This document shows, one piece after another, positions 38,601 through 50,600 of a stretch of 64,000 nucleotides of DNA. Every line of letters starts with the position of its first letter. Position 1 is the first letter of the stretch. The stretch lies in NCBI GenBank assembly GCA_036023115.1, contig JAYKKT010000074.1, forward strand, positions 13,935,501 through 13,999,500, in the 5' to 3' direction. Source of the stretch: Brasenia schreberi (lineage: Eukaryota; Streptophyta; Magnoliopsida; Nymphaeales; Cabombaceae). A model generated the notes under the pieces. It searched no databases, was not told the DNA's origin, and saw nothing but the letters and a program-made list of their open reading frames with translations. The position numbers and the translations under genes are program-made.

Positions 38601-41600
38601 GAAGGACTTTCCATTTAAATATATCTTCTTTCTCGCTTTTGAGGTTCCACCATTTAGTCCGAATAGGTCGATGCACTCTTTTCTTCTTTGTCCTTTTTTT
38701 TATTTGTAAATCCATAACTAAAAGTCGATGTTGGGTGGTTAAGCTTTCTCCAGGAATTACCTTACAATCTTTACAACACGCTCTATCTTTTTTTCTACAA
38801 ATAAAGTAATCAATTTGTGTTTGTGATAAGCCACTCTTATAAGTAATTAAATGTTCATCTCGTTTTCTGAAGATTGTATTGACTATAAAGAGATCAAATG
38901 ACATAGCAAAATTTAAGATCTCCCTACCTTCCTCGTTTATATCCCCAAAACCAAAGTTTCCATGAATCCCTTGATATCCTAATGCCTCTTTACCGACATG
39001 TCTATTTAAATCTCCTCCTAAACAAATCATCTCCCTTTGTGGAATCTTTTGAAACACCTTATCTAACTCTTCCCAAAAAACTGTCTTTATACTATCTTCT
39101 AATCCTACTTGGGGTGCATAAGCACAAACTATATTCAAAACCTCTGCTCCTAACACTAATTTCAACGTCATGATTTGGTCACCATATCGTTGTATGTCTA
39201 CTACACTCTCCTTTAAATCTTTATTTATGATAATACCAACTCCGTTTCGAGCCTTTTCTTTACCTGAGTACCATAATTTAAAACCTGTATCCTCTATCTC
39301 CTTTGCTTTTTCTCCAACCCATTTTGTCTCTTGTAAACATAGAATATGAATCTTTCTCCGAATCATAGTATCTACCACCTCCATTAGCTTACCCGATAAT
39401 GTTCCGATATTCCAAGAATCAATACGAATCTTATTATCTAGGACTAGCTTCCTTACCCCCCGCATCGGTCCATATTCAAAATGCGGAGACCCTCTCTGAA
39501 AATTTTTCACTACATTCGGGCGGCAATGTAGCGGGACTAACTTCTTTACCCACACCCGTCCATGATGTGGGAACCCTCTCTGCAATTGATTCACTACATT
39601 CGGGCGAAAATGTAGTGGCCCTTGCTTACTTCTTACTGCATTCGGGCTCTGCAGCACGTCGCTAGGCGGGGACGCCCCAAAGCAATGCTCATAATTTTTG
39701 TAATCCATGTTATAAAAATCCGACGAAGTTTTACGCTGGCTGTCGGAAGCCTAACATAACCCTCCTCCTTTATCCGGGCTTGGGACTGGCAATGCAAGGG
39801 TGATCCCTTACATGGGCGGAGTTACATAACCACCACATTCATAAATATAAATCAAACTAAATAAACAATTTTTAAGAACACAAATAGTAAATTTCATGTG
39901 GCATGAGGATATTGAATTGTTAAACTTAAACTAAAAAACAAAAACATAAATGTAACCAAGTTATTCTGAGTAATGAACATATGACCTTTAACTGAGTCAA
40001 CCTTTTAGAGGGGAGAGTTGTGTCTTACACGATTAGCCCTTCAAAATTTCCATGTACTCTTCAGGTTGCAGTGACACGGGTACCACCTTAGCCCATGTAG
40101 ATCTGCCATTGCTTGTTGTTTATGAAGTTAAATGATTTCATGAGAAAACATGATGTAACAAAGGTATTAATGTTCCATTAGCACCAACTATTTCTTCGTA
40201 TTGCATACTTGTCGGCTTGTATGCTTCTATGCAATGGCAAAATTATAAGCAGATGCATAAAGCACAATAACGCGAGTGATAGGGGGTCAACTTCTTGAGA
40301 GAGAGAAGAAAGAGAGAGATGGTGGAGGTAGGATGGCACCAATGGAGGATGCAACCCGCAAGAGTCCCGATGGTGGTGGCAGTGGTGGAAGCTACAGGGG
40401 AGAGAGAGAGAGAGACATGGACAGCAAGGGGTCATAGAGAGAGATGCAGACAACTTGCGTTGTTTGCTGAGAGAGATACCAGCCACAAGAGAGAGAGACC
40501 AGTGGCGGTAGTGGATTTATCCGTCGCTGGCGGCAATAAAGGGAGGAGAGAACGAAAGGCATGAGAGAGAGGGAGAGGAGAACTGACCTAATATAGGTTT
40601 GGGAATTGGGTTTGTACGCTATTACTTATATAGCGGGATGAACATAGTCCAAGATCGTGAATAAAGTTTTCTTTTGGTTGTGTTGAACTTTTGGTACGTG
40701 CAAATGTTGCTTTGCATTCAAGTTCTTGTTTGTAATGACTTATAATCATGTTTATGGATGCACGTTATCTTTTGGCATGGTAAATTGCAGATTACTCAAG
40801 TTGTATGACTTGTTAACCATTCATAATTCATTGAGATTTTTCAAACCTCGTGAGCATGGTGGTGGCTGATTGGGACTGTTGTTCATAGTATGATGATTAT
40901 TTAGGCCTTGGCATGTGATATGAATGAAATCTGAGAAGTTTTACAATGTGTTATTTATGGCTATTCCAGTGGATATCTTAGTGAACCTTTGATGGTTCTT
41001 TTCTGGACTGGTTTCATCTCATCATGTGCGGAGGATATCTAGGCATCTACCAATTTTAGTTGGCTATCTCTTGCATGTATTGTGGTATGTTCCAAGATAC
41101 CTTTAATTCATTGAGTTCAAATTAAGAATGTGTTCTGCCTTGTGGCTATGGTTCTAGCCTAATATTTGTTGGATTGATCGTTTGGTGTCTCTTGTATGAG
41201 GCACTGTTGTTCATTGCAAACTAAGTTGCAAATCATTTGGTTTGATGAAGATTTTTGTGTTGTGACTATATGTCGCTGTTGTTGGCATTTGTTGAAGGCC
41301 CTTCTTTAAGGTGCTTCTCTTGGGATTATGATGTCCTATATCTTTTCGGCCATTGGTTAGAAACTTCTTCACTTATAATTGTGTACGATGTTCGATTCTC
41401 GAGCTTGTCGCCATTGTGTATCGATGAAGCTTTTGGTTATTGTGACTTGGTATTACACATTACCCAAATAGTTATTTAACTAAAGGCATGTATATTTTTT
41501 CTAGAAGAATGTTTTCAGAAATTTGTTGGTTTTTGTTGGTTGTTGGTTCCATTAGTGGTTTTTCATAGTCGCTGGATCATGATCATCAATGGTTAATAGA

Positions 41601-44600
41601 TTTAGCCTATTAGTTCGGGCAATGATCGGTTGATAACAGTCGTGGACAGTATTTTTTAAAGACCTGCAGTTGTACAAATTATTTTTGGCAAGTTTGTCTC
41701 TTGGTATATTTCCAGTTTTACTTGATTTGACATTAAGTGGTTATTTTTCAAAAACCTGCATAGCTATATTATTAGATTTCTATTTGAAAGTTTCAGAGAA
41801 ATGTTTTAAGATGCAGATGAACTTTTTTATGCAAACCTTTTTTGTTCTTGAAAATCTTTTGTTCGATACATCCTTATAGATTTCCTTTCTTGTATTTGAG
41901 AAACAAACTTGTGTTTCTGAAAATTTCTTTCATTTTTTATTTTGCTTTTCGAGTTTTGCTCACCTTGTTAGATTCTCTTAATGTGCTTGGATTCATGAAG
42001 TCACCTCTGAGATTGGGAGACGTTTGAGGGCCTTGGTATTTTGTTGGCTCGTTACTAGCCATATGGTTCGACCTCTACCTTAACCTCAGTTAGGTTGTGA
42101 TTGCCTATATGGTTTGAGTTTTGCCTTAAGCTCGTTTTGTTGGCATGTTTGTCATATCAATGCACCTTGGCCTTTTGTAGTATGCTGCCAGTTTGTTGTG
42201 ACTAGTGAATTGATTTGTCATATTAGAGAATCCTACTTGGCTGATTAATGCTTCTTCTTGGAGAAACTTCTTCTTATGCTTTTAGCTAAATGTTATGGGA
42301 ACTCTTTTTTTTTAAATCTTAGGATCTTGCTTGATGTTTTGACTTTTTAGAATTAGGATCTTCTTTGGTTTCAAGTTTGTTTCATTCTCTTAGCGAGATG
42401 TTAATTATTTTTTGTTGAGTTATATTGCACCAAGTTGTCTTGTAGGTATTAAGCATACGAAAATAAAGGATGACAAACCTGGTGTGAACTTGAGCAAGGC
42501 AATAGGAAAGGCATTGCAGACAGCTGCAGTATTCATGATGTTAATGTGCTTCATTTGAAACTATGGAATCAGTATTTGATCTGAGCCAACGAAATGAAGG
42601 TAGTTATCAGCGTCATGGGAGACTGGTGGGATTAGTACACAATTCATGGTAAGAATTGGGGCTCTTTGTGTACACGACACATGATCTGAAGCAGCGAAGG
42701 CTGCTATCTCATAGTCATATGAGACTAGTGGGATCAGTACAGAGTAAAGGTGAGATTATGGTGGAGGAACATCGTTTTGAAGAATAGCATCAACTGTGTT
42801 TCAAGGCTCAGTATAGAAGCTACCTTGTTGAACTTCTCATTGGAATGGTTATTGATGTGTTTCAAGGCTGAGTATAGAATAGCATCTAGATTTCCTCTTC
42901 TTCTCGTCAAACTTTCGGTTCACTTACCGGAAGTTTGAAGTTCTTTTATAACTAATCTTTTTTCTAATTTGTTGCAATAACCATTGGATAGCAGTAGACC
43001 TTCAATGACTAGTGAAGCTACTGTTTCTTCTTCCCTTTCCTTGTACACACTAAATAACGGTTTCAAACCCATTGTAATGTTCATTCATCTCTCTTCACAG
43101 GTTTCATACAAAATAAAGATGTTTTCCATTACCTTGTATTGTCCATAGACTCCCTCCGTTAATGGTGTTGAAAAATGTGGATGTGCAGCGGAGATTAAAA
43201 TCACAAACATAAACAAATATTGAAGAGGAAATGTGGAGATTGGAAGAGGGAGCGGACCTCCAATGGAGGCCGCCCCCCCTCTGTCTCTCTCTTTCTTAAT
43301 CAATGACTCTTAAACCCTAATACAACTTATCAGCCCTTATATAAGGAGCTGTAAAACATAAAATAACCAAAATACCCCTAGTACAAAAAATTACCAAAAT
43401 GCCCCTACAGTTTCGAGCGAGTACAATAATACTTAGAAACATAAAACTAACACAAAGACACTAGATAAACATATTCTTCAACACCCCCCCTAAAGTTGGG
43501 AGTGAGATACTTCGAATTCCAAACTTGCCAAAAAATCTTCATATCTTCTTGTAACGTTCTTCATCTGTCTTCATCACTAGTTTAATCTTCAACAGCTTCT
43601 TTGGCTGCAATATCTTCAACTCAGCCTTCTTGGTTATTCATATCAAGCAGCATCTCTGGCTGCAATATAAACTTAGCCTTCCTGGCTAATCATCTCCAGC
43701 AGCATCTCTGGCTGCAACATCAACTCAACCTTCTTGGCTGTAACAATAATAAAGCAGCAATCCTGACTATCACATCAACAAAGCAGCCATCCAGGCTGTC
43801 ACATCATCAAAGCAGTCATCATGACTGTCACAACCATCAAAGCAGCCATCCTGGCTGTCACAACAATAAAGCAGCCATCCTGGCTGTTATCTAAAGCTGC
43901 ATCTATGGCTGCAACAAACTTTTATCAACCTTCATTTTTTTTTTCAAGCAGCTTTCATAGCAGCAAATTCCTGCAACCTCACTGGCTGTGAATAAAAACA
44001 TTTTTGAAGTCCTCATAACTGCAATCTTCAGCATATATCTCTTCTCTATAAACTTTCTTCATGTTGTTTTTCAAATAGAGACAATCATCACGTACTAATC
44101 TCTTCTTTACTCTTTTCTTGAATTTTCATCTCTCTTAGACATTTCTTCAAACACTTGATGTATAGGTAAATATATCTTCTTGAGCATTTCAGCGAACACT
44201 TGATATGTAGATAAACATCTCTATGTGAAGGTGAATATTTTTCTTGGACATTTCATCTAACACTTGATGTGCAGGTAACTCAGCTCTTCTTGAACATTTC
44301 GTCAAACATTTGAAGTGCAGCAGAGACATTGGTAAAGATTTGTGAATTTATCTTCCTCAAAAGATAGGAAAAGACGCAGTGACATAGGAAAAGACTAATC
44401 TCTCATCTCTTCTAAAAGGAGATTCAGTAAGAAGTAGATATCGTTGCTACTGGGATGAGACTTATAAAAGGCAACAAACCCATGAACCAACCCTTCCAGC
44501 TGCAACCAGCATTCTTCTCAATTCCTTTGTCTTTCATCATCTTCTTCATCTCCCCGGCTTTGGCATATTTTCCTATGGATGCATACAGGATCGCAAGAAT

Positions 44601-47600
44601 CACAGTCAGTGGACTCACAACAACCCAATTCAGAAAGTTTACTCATCGCCATTTCAGCTCTTCTGATATCCTTGTGACTCCTGCAACCATCTAACAAACT
44701 TCTCCATATAATATCGTCAGGCTCAATGTGCATCCGTTTGATAAACTCCCCGGCTTCATCCTGCTCGATCAAATCGATAGTCTTCATTCTCTCGAATTTG
44801 GCTCGTCCTTCCTCCATCATTCCTGCATGATTGCATGCAGAGAGTATGGGAACATGCGTGCTCTCATTCGGCCAAATTCTCGAAATTTCCATCTTAGCGA
44901 ATAAATCGAGTGTTGATCTGCCGTCGCCCTGCAGAGCCAAACCGGCGATCATGGCATTCCAAGAAATAGCATCCGGTCTAGGAATTCTATCAAATTTTTC
45001 CCTTGCGAGTTCGATCATGCCGCACTTCGAATACATATCAACCAGTGCAGTAGCCACCTTGATAGTGAGATTCATCCCATGTTTCTTCAAGTACCAGCGT
45101 ATCCATCTTCCCGATTTAACTGCACCCAACTAGGAAGACGCAGATAGCACGGACACAAGAGTAGCCTCCGTTGGCATAAGCCCTGGTTGGCTCAGCATCT
45201 CCCTGAACAGTCGGAGAGCTTCCGCCGACTGATTGGTTTGCGAGTACCCAGAGATCATCACCGTCCACAACACATCTTTGACATCAATCAAATCAAACAC
45301 AGCTCTAGCATCGTCAGGTCTCCCAAATTTAGCATACCCATTTGCCATGGATGTTGCTGAAACCAAATCCCTCTGAGGCATTTTGTTGAACACTTGGCAA
45401 GCAAGTTCAATTTGTGAACAACTGCAATAGAGACGGATAAGATGGTTTGACGCCGGCTTCCGGGCATGCCGGGACCTATTCAACACATCCACAACCAGTC
45501 AGTGGGAAAGGTTCACATTGCACTGGCCTAAAACGGCTTCCATATTCCCATCTTAAGCGAACAATTCCTCAACCACTTTGTACACCCTGTCAACCTCTTT
45601 GACATGCTCTCTCTTCTTATCATTGTCTTCGCCTGCTTTATCAAAAACGTCATCATGGGATTCATCACTTGAAACATCACCGCCATCTGCTAAGTCTTTT
45701 GGGAATATACATGCAGCTTGACCACGAAAAAAAAAAATCAAAAGAAGTATGAAAGCCAAACTGAGGCATAGGAGGCAGGGATAGAGAAGCACCATGAGGA
45801 ACGCGTAGTCTCTAAAGCCTTCCTTGTCCTCTTCCACAGATTCTGCTAAGTCTTTTGGGAATGAGCACTACAAGAAACAGGACTATAAAATGGCTCTGCG
45901 AAAGTACAAAAAACCCTAATCCGAGAGAGAACGACGAAGACGGCACCGAGCCACCAATATTTTATCAATATTTCGATTCCAGGCTCTGATACCATGTTGA
46001 AAAACGTGGATGCGCAGCGAAGATTAAAATCACAAACATAAACAAATATTGAAGAGGAAATGTGGAGATCGGAGGAGGGGGCGGACCTCCAATGGAGCCC
46101 CCCCTTCTTTCTCTCTCTTTCTTAATCACAGACTCTTAAACCCTAATACAACTTATCAGCCCTTATATAAGGAGATGTAAAACATAAAATAACCAAAATA
46201 CCCCTAGTACAGAAAATTACCAAAATGCCCCTACAATTTCGGGCGAGTACAATAATACTTAGAAACATAAAACTAACACAAAGACACTAGATAAACATAT
46301 TCTTCAACAAATGGAGTTATGATTCTTACTCTTGAGCGCTTTGTGGGTTGTGACAATAATATGGTGTTGCACTGCTGCATATGTGCGAGTGGTTTAAGAT
46401 TGCACTCTTTGAAGGCTCAAGTTGAAGACAATGTTTAAGCACATTCAGGAAAGCAATTTCAACGTTCATCATCACGCAACCATGAATGCACACAATGAAT
46501 GTTGAAGAATATGAGTTTAGAGTCAATTTTAGTAAATTTGATGTTTCTAAGTATTACTGTAATTGTCCGAAGTCGTAAGGGTATTTTGGTAATTTTCTGT
46601 ACTAGGGGTATTTTGGTCATTTTATATTTTACAGCTCCTTATATAAGGGCTGATAAGTTGTATTAGGGTTAAGTTGATGTGATTAAGAAAGAGAGAGAAA
46701 GAGGGGGGCGACCTCCATTGGAGGTCTACCCCCTACTCCGATCTCCACATTTCCTCTTCTTTATGTTTGTGATTTTTCAATCTCCGCTGCACATCCACGT
46801 TTTCCAACATGGTATCAGAGCCGTTAGATCAATGGGAGCAGCGACCAGTGGTTGTCAACATACAGAAAAAAAAATGGTACATTTGCTGTTTGGTACATTT
46901 GTTTGGTTGTTCTAAGTTGCACGACAATTGCTGCTCAAGCCAAACCGTCATATTATAAATCCAAAGTGAAGCCAAACCGTCATATTATAAATCCAAAGTG
47001 ATTCAGTTGGCTCCCATTACCTCTCTGTTTGTCAAGGCTACCTATGTAACTTTTGATCATAGGGCAGTGGATGTTGTCGCAGAAATTGCAGCACCTGTCC
47101 ATTGGCATACATGGATCGGACTGTATCTGAAGTGTTGAAAAAGATGGTTCGGAAGTACAGCAACAAAAGACTCATTGCAATTGCAGTAAAAAATGCAAAT
47201 GTTGTTCTTGCTGAGGAAATGAAAACAAGGCTGTTTGGGAAATCCAAGGCTATGTTTAGTTTGTCGGCATTGAAAAGATCAGTTGATCCACATGTTGCAA
47301 GGAAAAAATTCAACCAGAAACATATGAAATATGAACTGATCTAGTTGTAAGGCCATTCAGAACTCATCATGTTATTCCAAGCTAGGGCTATGTCATTTAT
47401 TCTCTAAGACGTAAGCTCAAGAAGATGTACGCTCATCTTAGAGGAGACAAGATCAAGAATTGAAGCTTGCTGGTGTTGAGATCACAGATACCATTTTGTC
47501 TCCAAAGGTAGCCTTCACTGGAGACACAACGGCTGATTTTATGCTAGAACCACGAAATGCAGATGCTCTTCGAGCAAAAGTTCTTATAACTGAGGCAACT

Positions 47601-50600
47601 TTCCTTGATGATGGCATTCGCATCGAGCATGCACGGCAACATGGTCATACCCACTTATTAGAGCTAATCGAGAATGCTCAGTGGATACGCAACAAGGCAA
47701 TATTGCTCACCCATTTTTCATCAAGATACAAAATCGAGGATAATGTTGTTGCAGTGACTTTCTCACCTCAAAGCAAGAAAAGAAACTACAAGTCCTGAAA
47801 ATGGCCTGATAAGTTAAAAAATGAAGTTCTCAAGGAAGAAGAAGACGACCATGAAAAAAAAGGAAGGTGATTGGCTGCCTTAAATGATGGTGTTCCAGTT
47901 TTTTTTTTTTTAAGAAAGGTTACACAAAATAGTGGAAAGAAAGATTTGAAAGGTAATTTCAAAATTTTTGAATAATCAAATGCTGGAAAAGTAAAGTTCC
48001 AAATTACTTGCCTGATTTTATGGGAAAGTAGTTATGAAAACTTCCTTTTTTTGATTGGATGAGAAAGTAAACCATTAAGTCTTATCCCCAGCCTGATTTA
48101 ATGGGAAAGTAGTTATGAAAACTTCATTTTCTGATTGGATGAAAAGTAAACCAGTAAGTCTTATCCCCACATTTTTTGGGAAAGAAAAATGGTAACTGCT
48201 ATCTTAACTGCTATCCATTATCCACATAAATAAAGTAGTTACTGCAGATAAAAGAAATACAGGTATTCTGCCAGCACAACATAAGGTGACGATGCAAGAT
48301 GGTACTGTAGATATCAAAGGAGAACCTACTGTCAGAAGTAAATCAGGAAACTGGAAAACTTGCCCCTTCGTATTAGGAAATGAATGCTGCGAAAGATTGA
48401 CATACAATGGAATGAGTACAAACCTGGTGAACTAATTGATTGATCTTCTCAACTAGGGAAGTGCCCAAGCTGTAAATTTTTTGTTATAAATTGGTCATGA
48501 ACATACTACGTTGCTCCATTATTCGGTGCCTTTCTTGCTTGGAAAAATATGCAAGAAGAAGATGAATGAAAACAATATAAGAAAAGGAACGATAGAAAAG
48601 GAAGAGGTCATTGATTGGAGATGGGCAACAAATATCTACCTGGAGTTTTTTTTTTCAGGGCAGAAGGCCGATAAAATTTACATCAGAAAGGATGAAGGAT
48701 ACAACAAAGTTGAATAATCTACCTCCAATACATACTGGAAAGTGGCCAACAGCATTGGTTCATGAAATACAACAAGAGCTGGAGAAAGGGACACCTTTTA
48801 CATATCGCTTTCGTGTTCCAAAGGAGGGAACTCTGAAAATTGATGATCTAATACGTGGTGAGGTCAGTTGGAACTTGAACACACTCGGAGATTTTGTGAT
48901 TTTAAGAAGCAATGGCCAACCTGTCTATAATTTTCTGCGTCACAGTGGATGATGTCACAATGCACATTTCTCATGTCATTAGAGCAGAAGAGCATTTACC
49001 CAACTCTCTGCGGCAAGCCCTTATATACAAGGCCCTTGGATTTTCTATACTTACTTTGCACACATTTCTTTAATTCTTGCTCCTGATAAGAGTAAGCTAT
49101 CAAAAAGGCACGGTAAAACATCTGTGGGTCAGTTCAGGGAAATGGGTACCTACCAGAAGCTATGGTGAATTATCTTGCTCTTCTGGGGTGTGGTGATGGT
49201 ACAGAACAACAACAACAACAACTAAGCCTTTTCCCATACTAGACGGGGTCGGCTACATGGATTCTTTGTTTCCACAGATCCCTATCGTGTGTCATGTTAG
49301 CAGTTAACTCCCAATAAGCTAGATCATTTTTTATTGTTTCTTTCCAACACTTTTGTGGTGATGGTACAGAAAATGAATTTTTTTCAGTGGACCAACTCAC
49401 TACTAAGTTCTCAATTGGACGTTTCAACAAAAGTGGGGTTGTATTTGATTCTGCAAAGTTGAGGTCCTGACATTGGTGGTGAGTTTGGTCCTTATTGACA
49501 ATCAGAACAGAATGCTTTGTACAAGCAGTATGCTGAGCAGTTATTGAATTCTGGTCATGTTTATCGGTGCTTTTGCTCCACTGAGGAACTCAAAAGGAAG
49601 AAAGAGAAGGCAATTGTGTATGGACGCTGAAGTTCAATTGTGGGCAGATTGGATGGAATGTCTCCAATCTACCGATTCTTCCAAGTTTATATAAAAGAGC
49701 TACTAAGGATGCTCGTGCACGTGTGGTGAAGAAAGTCATGTTGATGATCAGCCAGGAAGGTTGAGTTGATGTTGCAGCCAGAGATGCTGCTTGAGATTAT
49801 CAGCCAGGAAGGCTGAGTTGATGTTGCAGCCAGAGATGCTATCAGTGTTGTCTGATGCGTATCGTATCACGTATCGCTGGGCTCCACGATACGGGCGTAT
49901 CTTATCGTATCGTACTTTAATATTAAAAAACTATAAAAATTATTTAAAAAATCAATAAAATTAGTAAAAATCCAAAAAAAATCAAGAAAATTCTGGAAAA
50001 TTTTGGAAAAATCTGGTAATTGCTTTAAATTCATATAATGCAAAGTTTAGCAGAAATTGAACATTTAATATTGAACAATTGCATCCAAAATTATATATTT
50101 TGAATCAAAAAATGAAATACATTTATATTTTACATATTGTAAATTTGTATCAGGATCATTAACTAAATAATCTTCATCTTCTCCTTGATGATGTTGTTGC
50201 ACTTCAAATTAATTCATGCAATGTCTTCTTCAGTTAGGACTTAGGAGTGCATTTTCTTCGTTATCTTCCATAATCCACTCATGTAATATATCAAAATTAA
50301 CAAATTGCTATCTTTGTACATGTAGTTGTTATATTTGCTAATTTTCATATGTGAGCAAAACAAAGAGCTCCATTTCTTTGATTATTGAGTCTATGACACC
50401 TCAATGATGTGATATTATTACTTGATGGTGTCCCTTTTTTCTCTTATTGGAGACTAGCTTTTTAACTAATGCTTGAGCTTCATTTCTCACTTCACAGACT
50501 GAGTTAAGCCTCACACACATTGATCATGTTCAACTCAATGGAAGTCATGTAACGTGAACCCTAAAATAGTGAAGTTGTGAAATCCCTACTCAATGAACCG

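Larger units (their letters stand above)
36599..39823 (-). mobile_element. Full-length RTE-clade LINE
   Basis: 3225 bp bounded by a perfect 16-bp duplication, acataaccaccacatt (36583-36598 and 39824-39839). The 3' end on the minus strand is gaccccatctagtatgggaa, then a TTG-type tail instead of poly(A), a hallmark of plant RTE elements. The 5' UTR is about 115 bp. One polyprotein (endonuclease plus RT) is encoded. It lies in the same orientation as CPSF100, in the 17.6-kb intron. Confidence 0.95.
36428..39990 (-). repeat. Repeat R, copy 2, interrupted by the full-length LINE
   Basis: 36428-36598 and 39840-39990 together are the reverse complement of repeat R copy 1 (2785-3145). Landmarks are ctatgttatcaatagca at the left and ccaagttattctgag at the right. 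Confidence 0.75.
43166..46309 (-). mobile_element. E1: gag/pol-less LTR element carrying PPR gene fragments
   Basis: LTRs 43166-43483 and 45995-46309. PBS TGGTATCAGAGCC on the minus strand (45982-45994), polypurine tract aactttaggggggg beside the left LTR (43484-43497), and a perfect duplication aatgg (43161-43165, 46310-46314). The interior holds no retroviral-type domain. From 5' to 3' it holds a P-class PPR start, a PLS-class PPR stretch, and a run of ggctg-type tandem repeats also seen in E3. The LTRs differ at several per cent of positions, so it is not a recent insertion. Confidence 0.95.

Noticed and set aside
40178..40564. Overlapping open frames on both strands, Arg/Glu-rich on plus and Ser/Leu-rich on minus
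   Set aside because: Low-complexity GA-rich sequence reads open in many frames; no domain seen.
47038..47313. Minus-strand frame opposite the RNase J-like piece
   Set aside because: Shadow of the plus-strand fragment, which has the family-like pattern.
48204..48407. 67-codon minus-strand frame
   Set aside because: Shadow opposite the NPF/PTR fragment, whose plus-strand reading matches a known motif.
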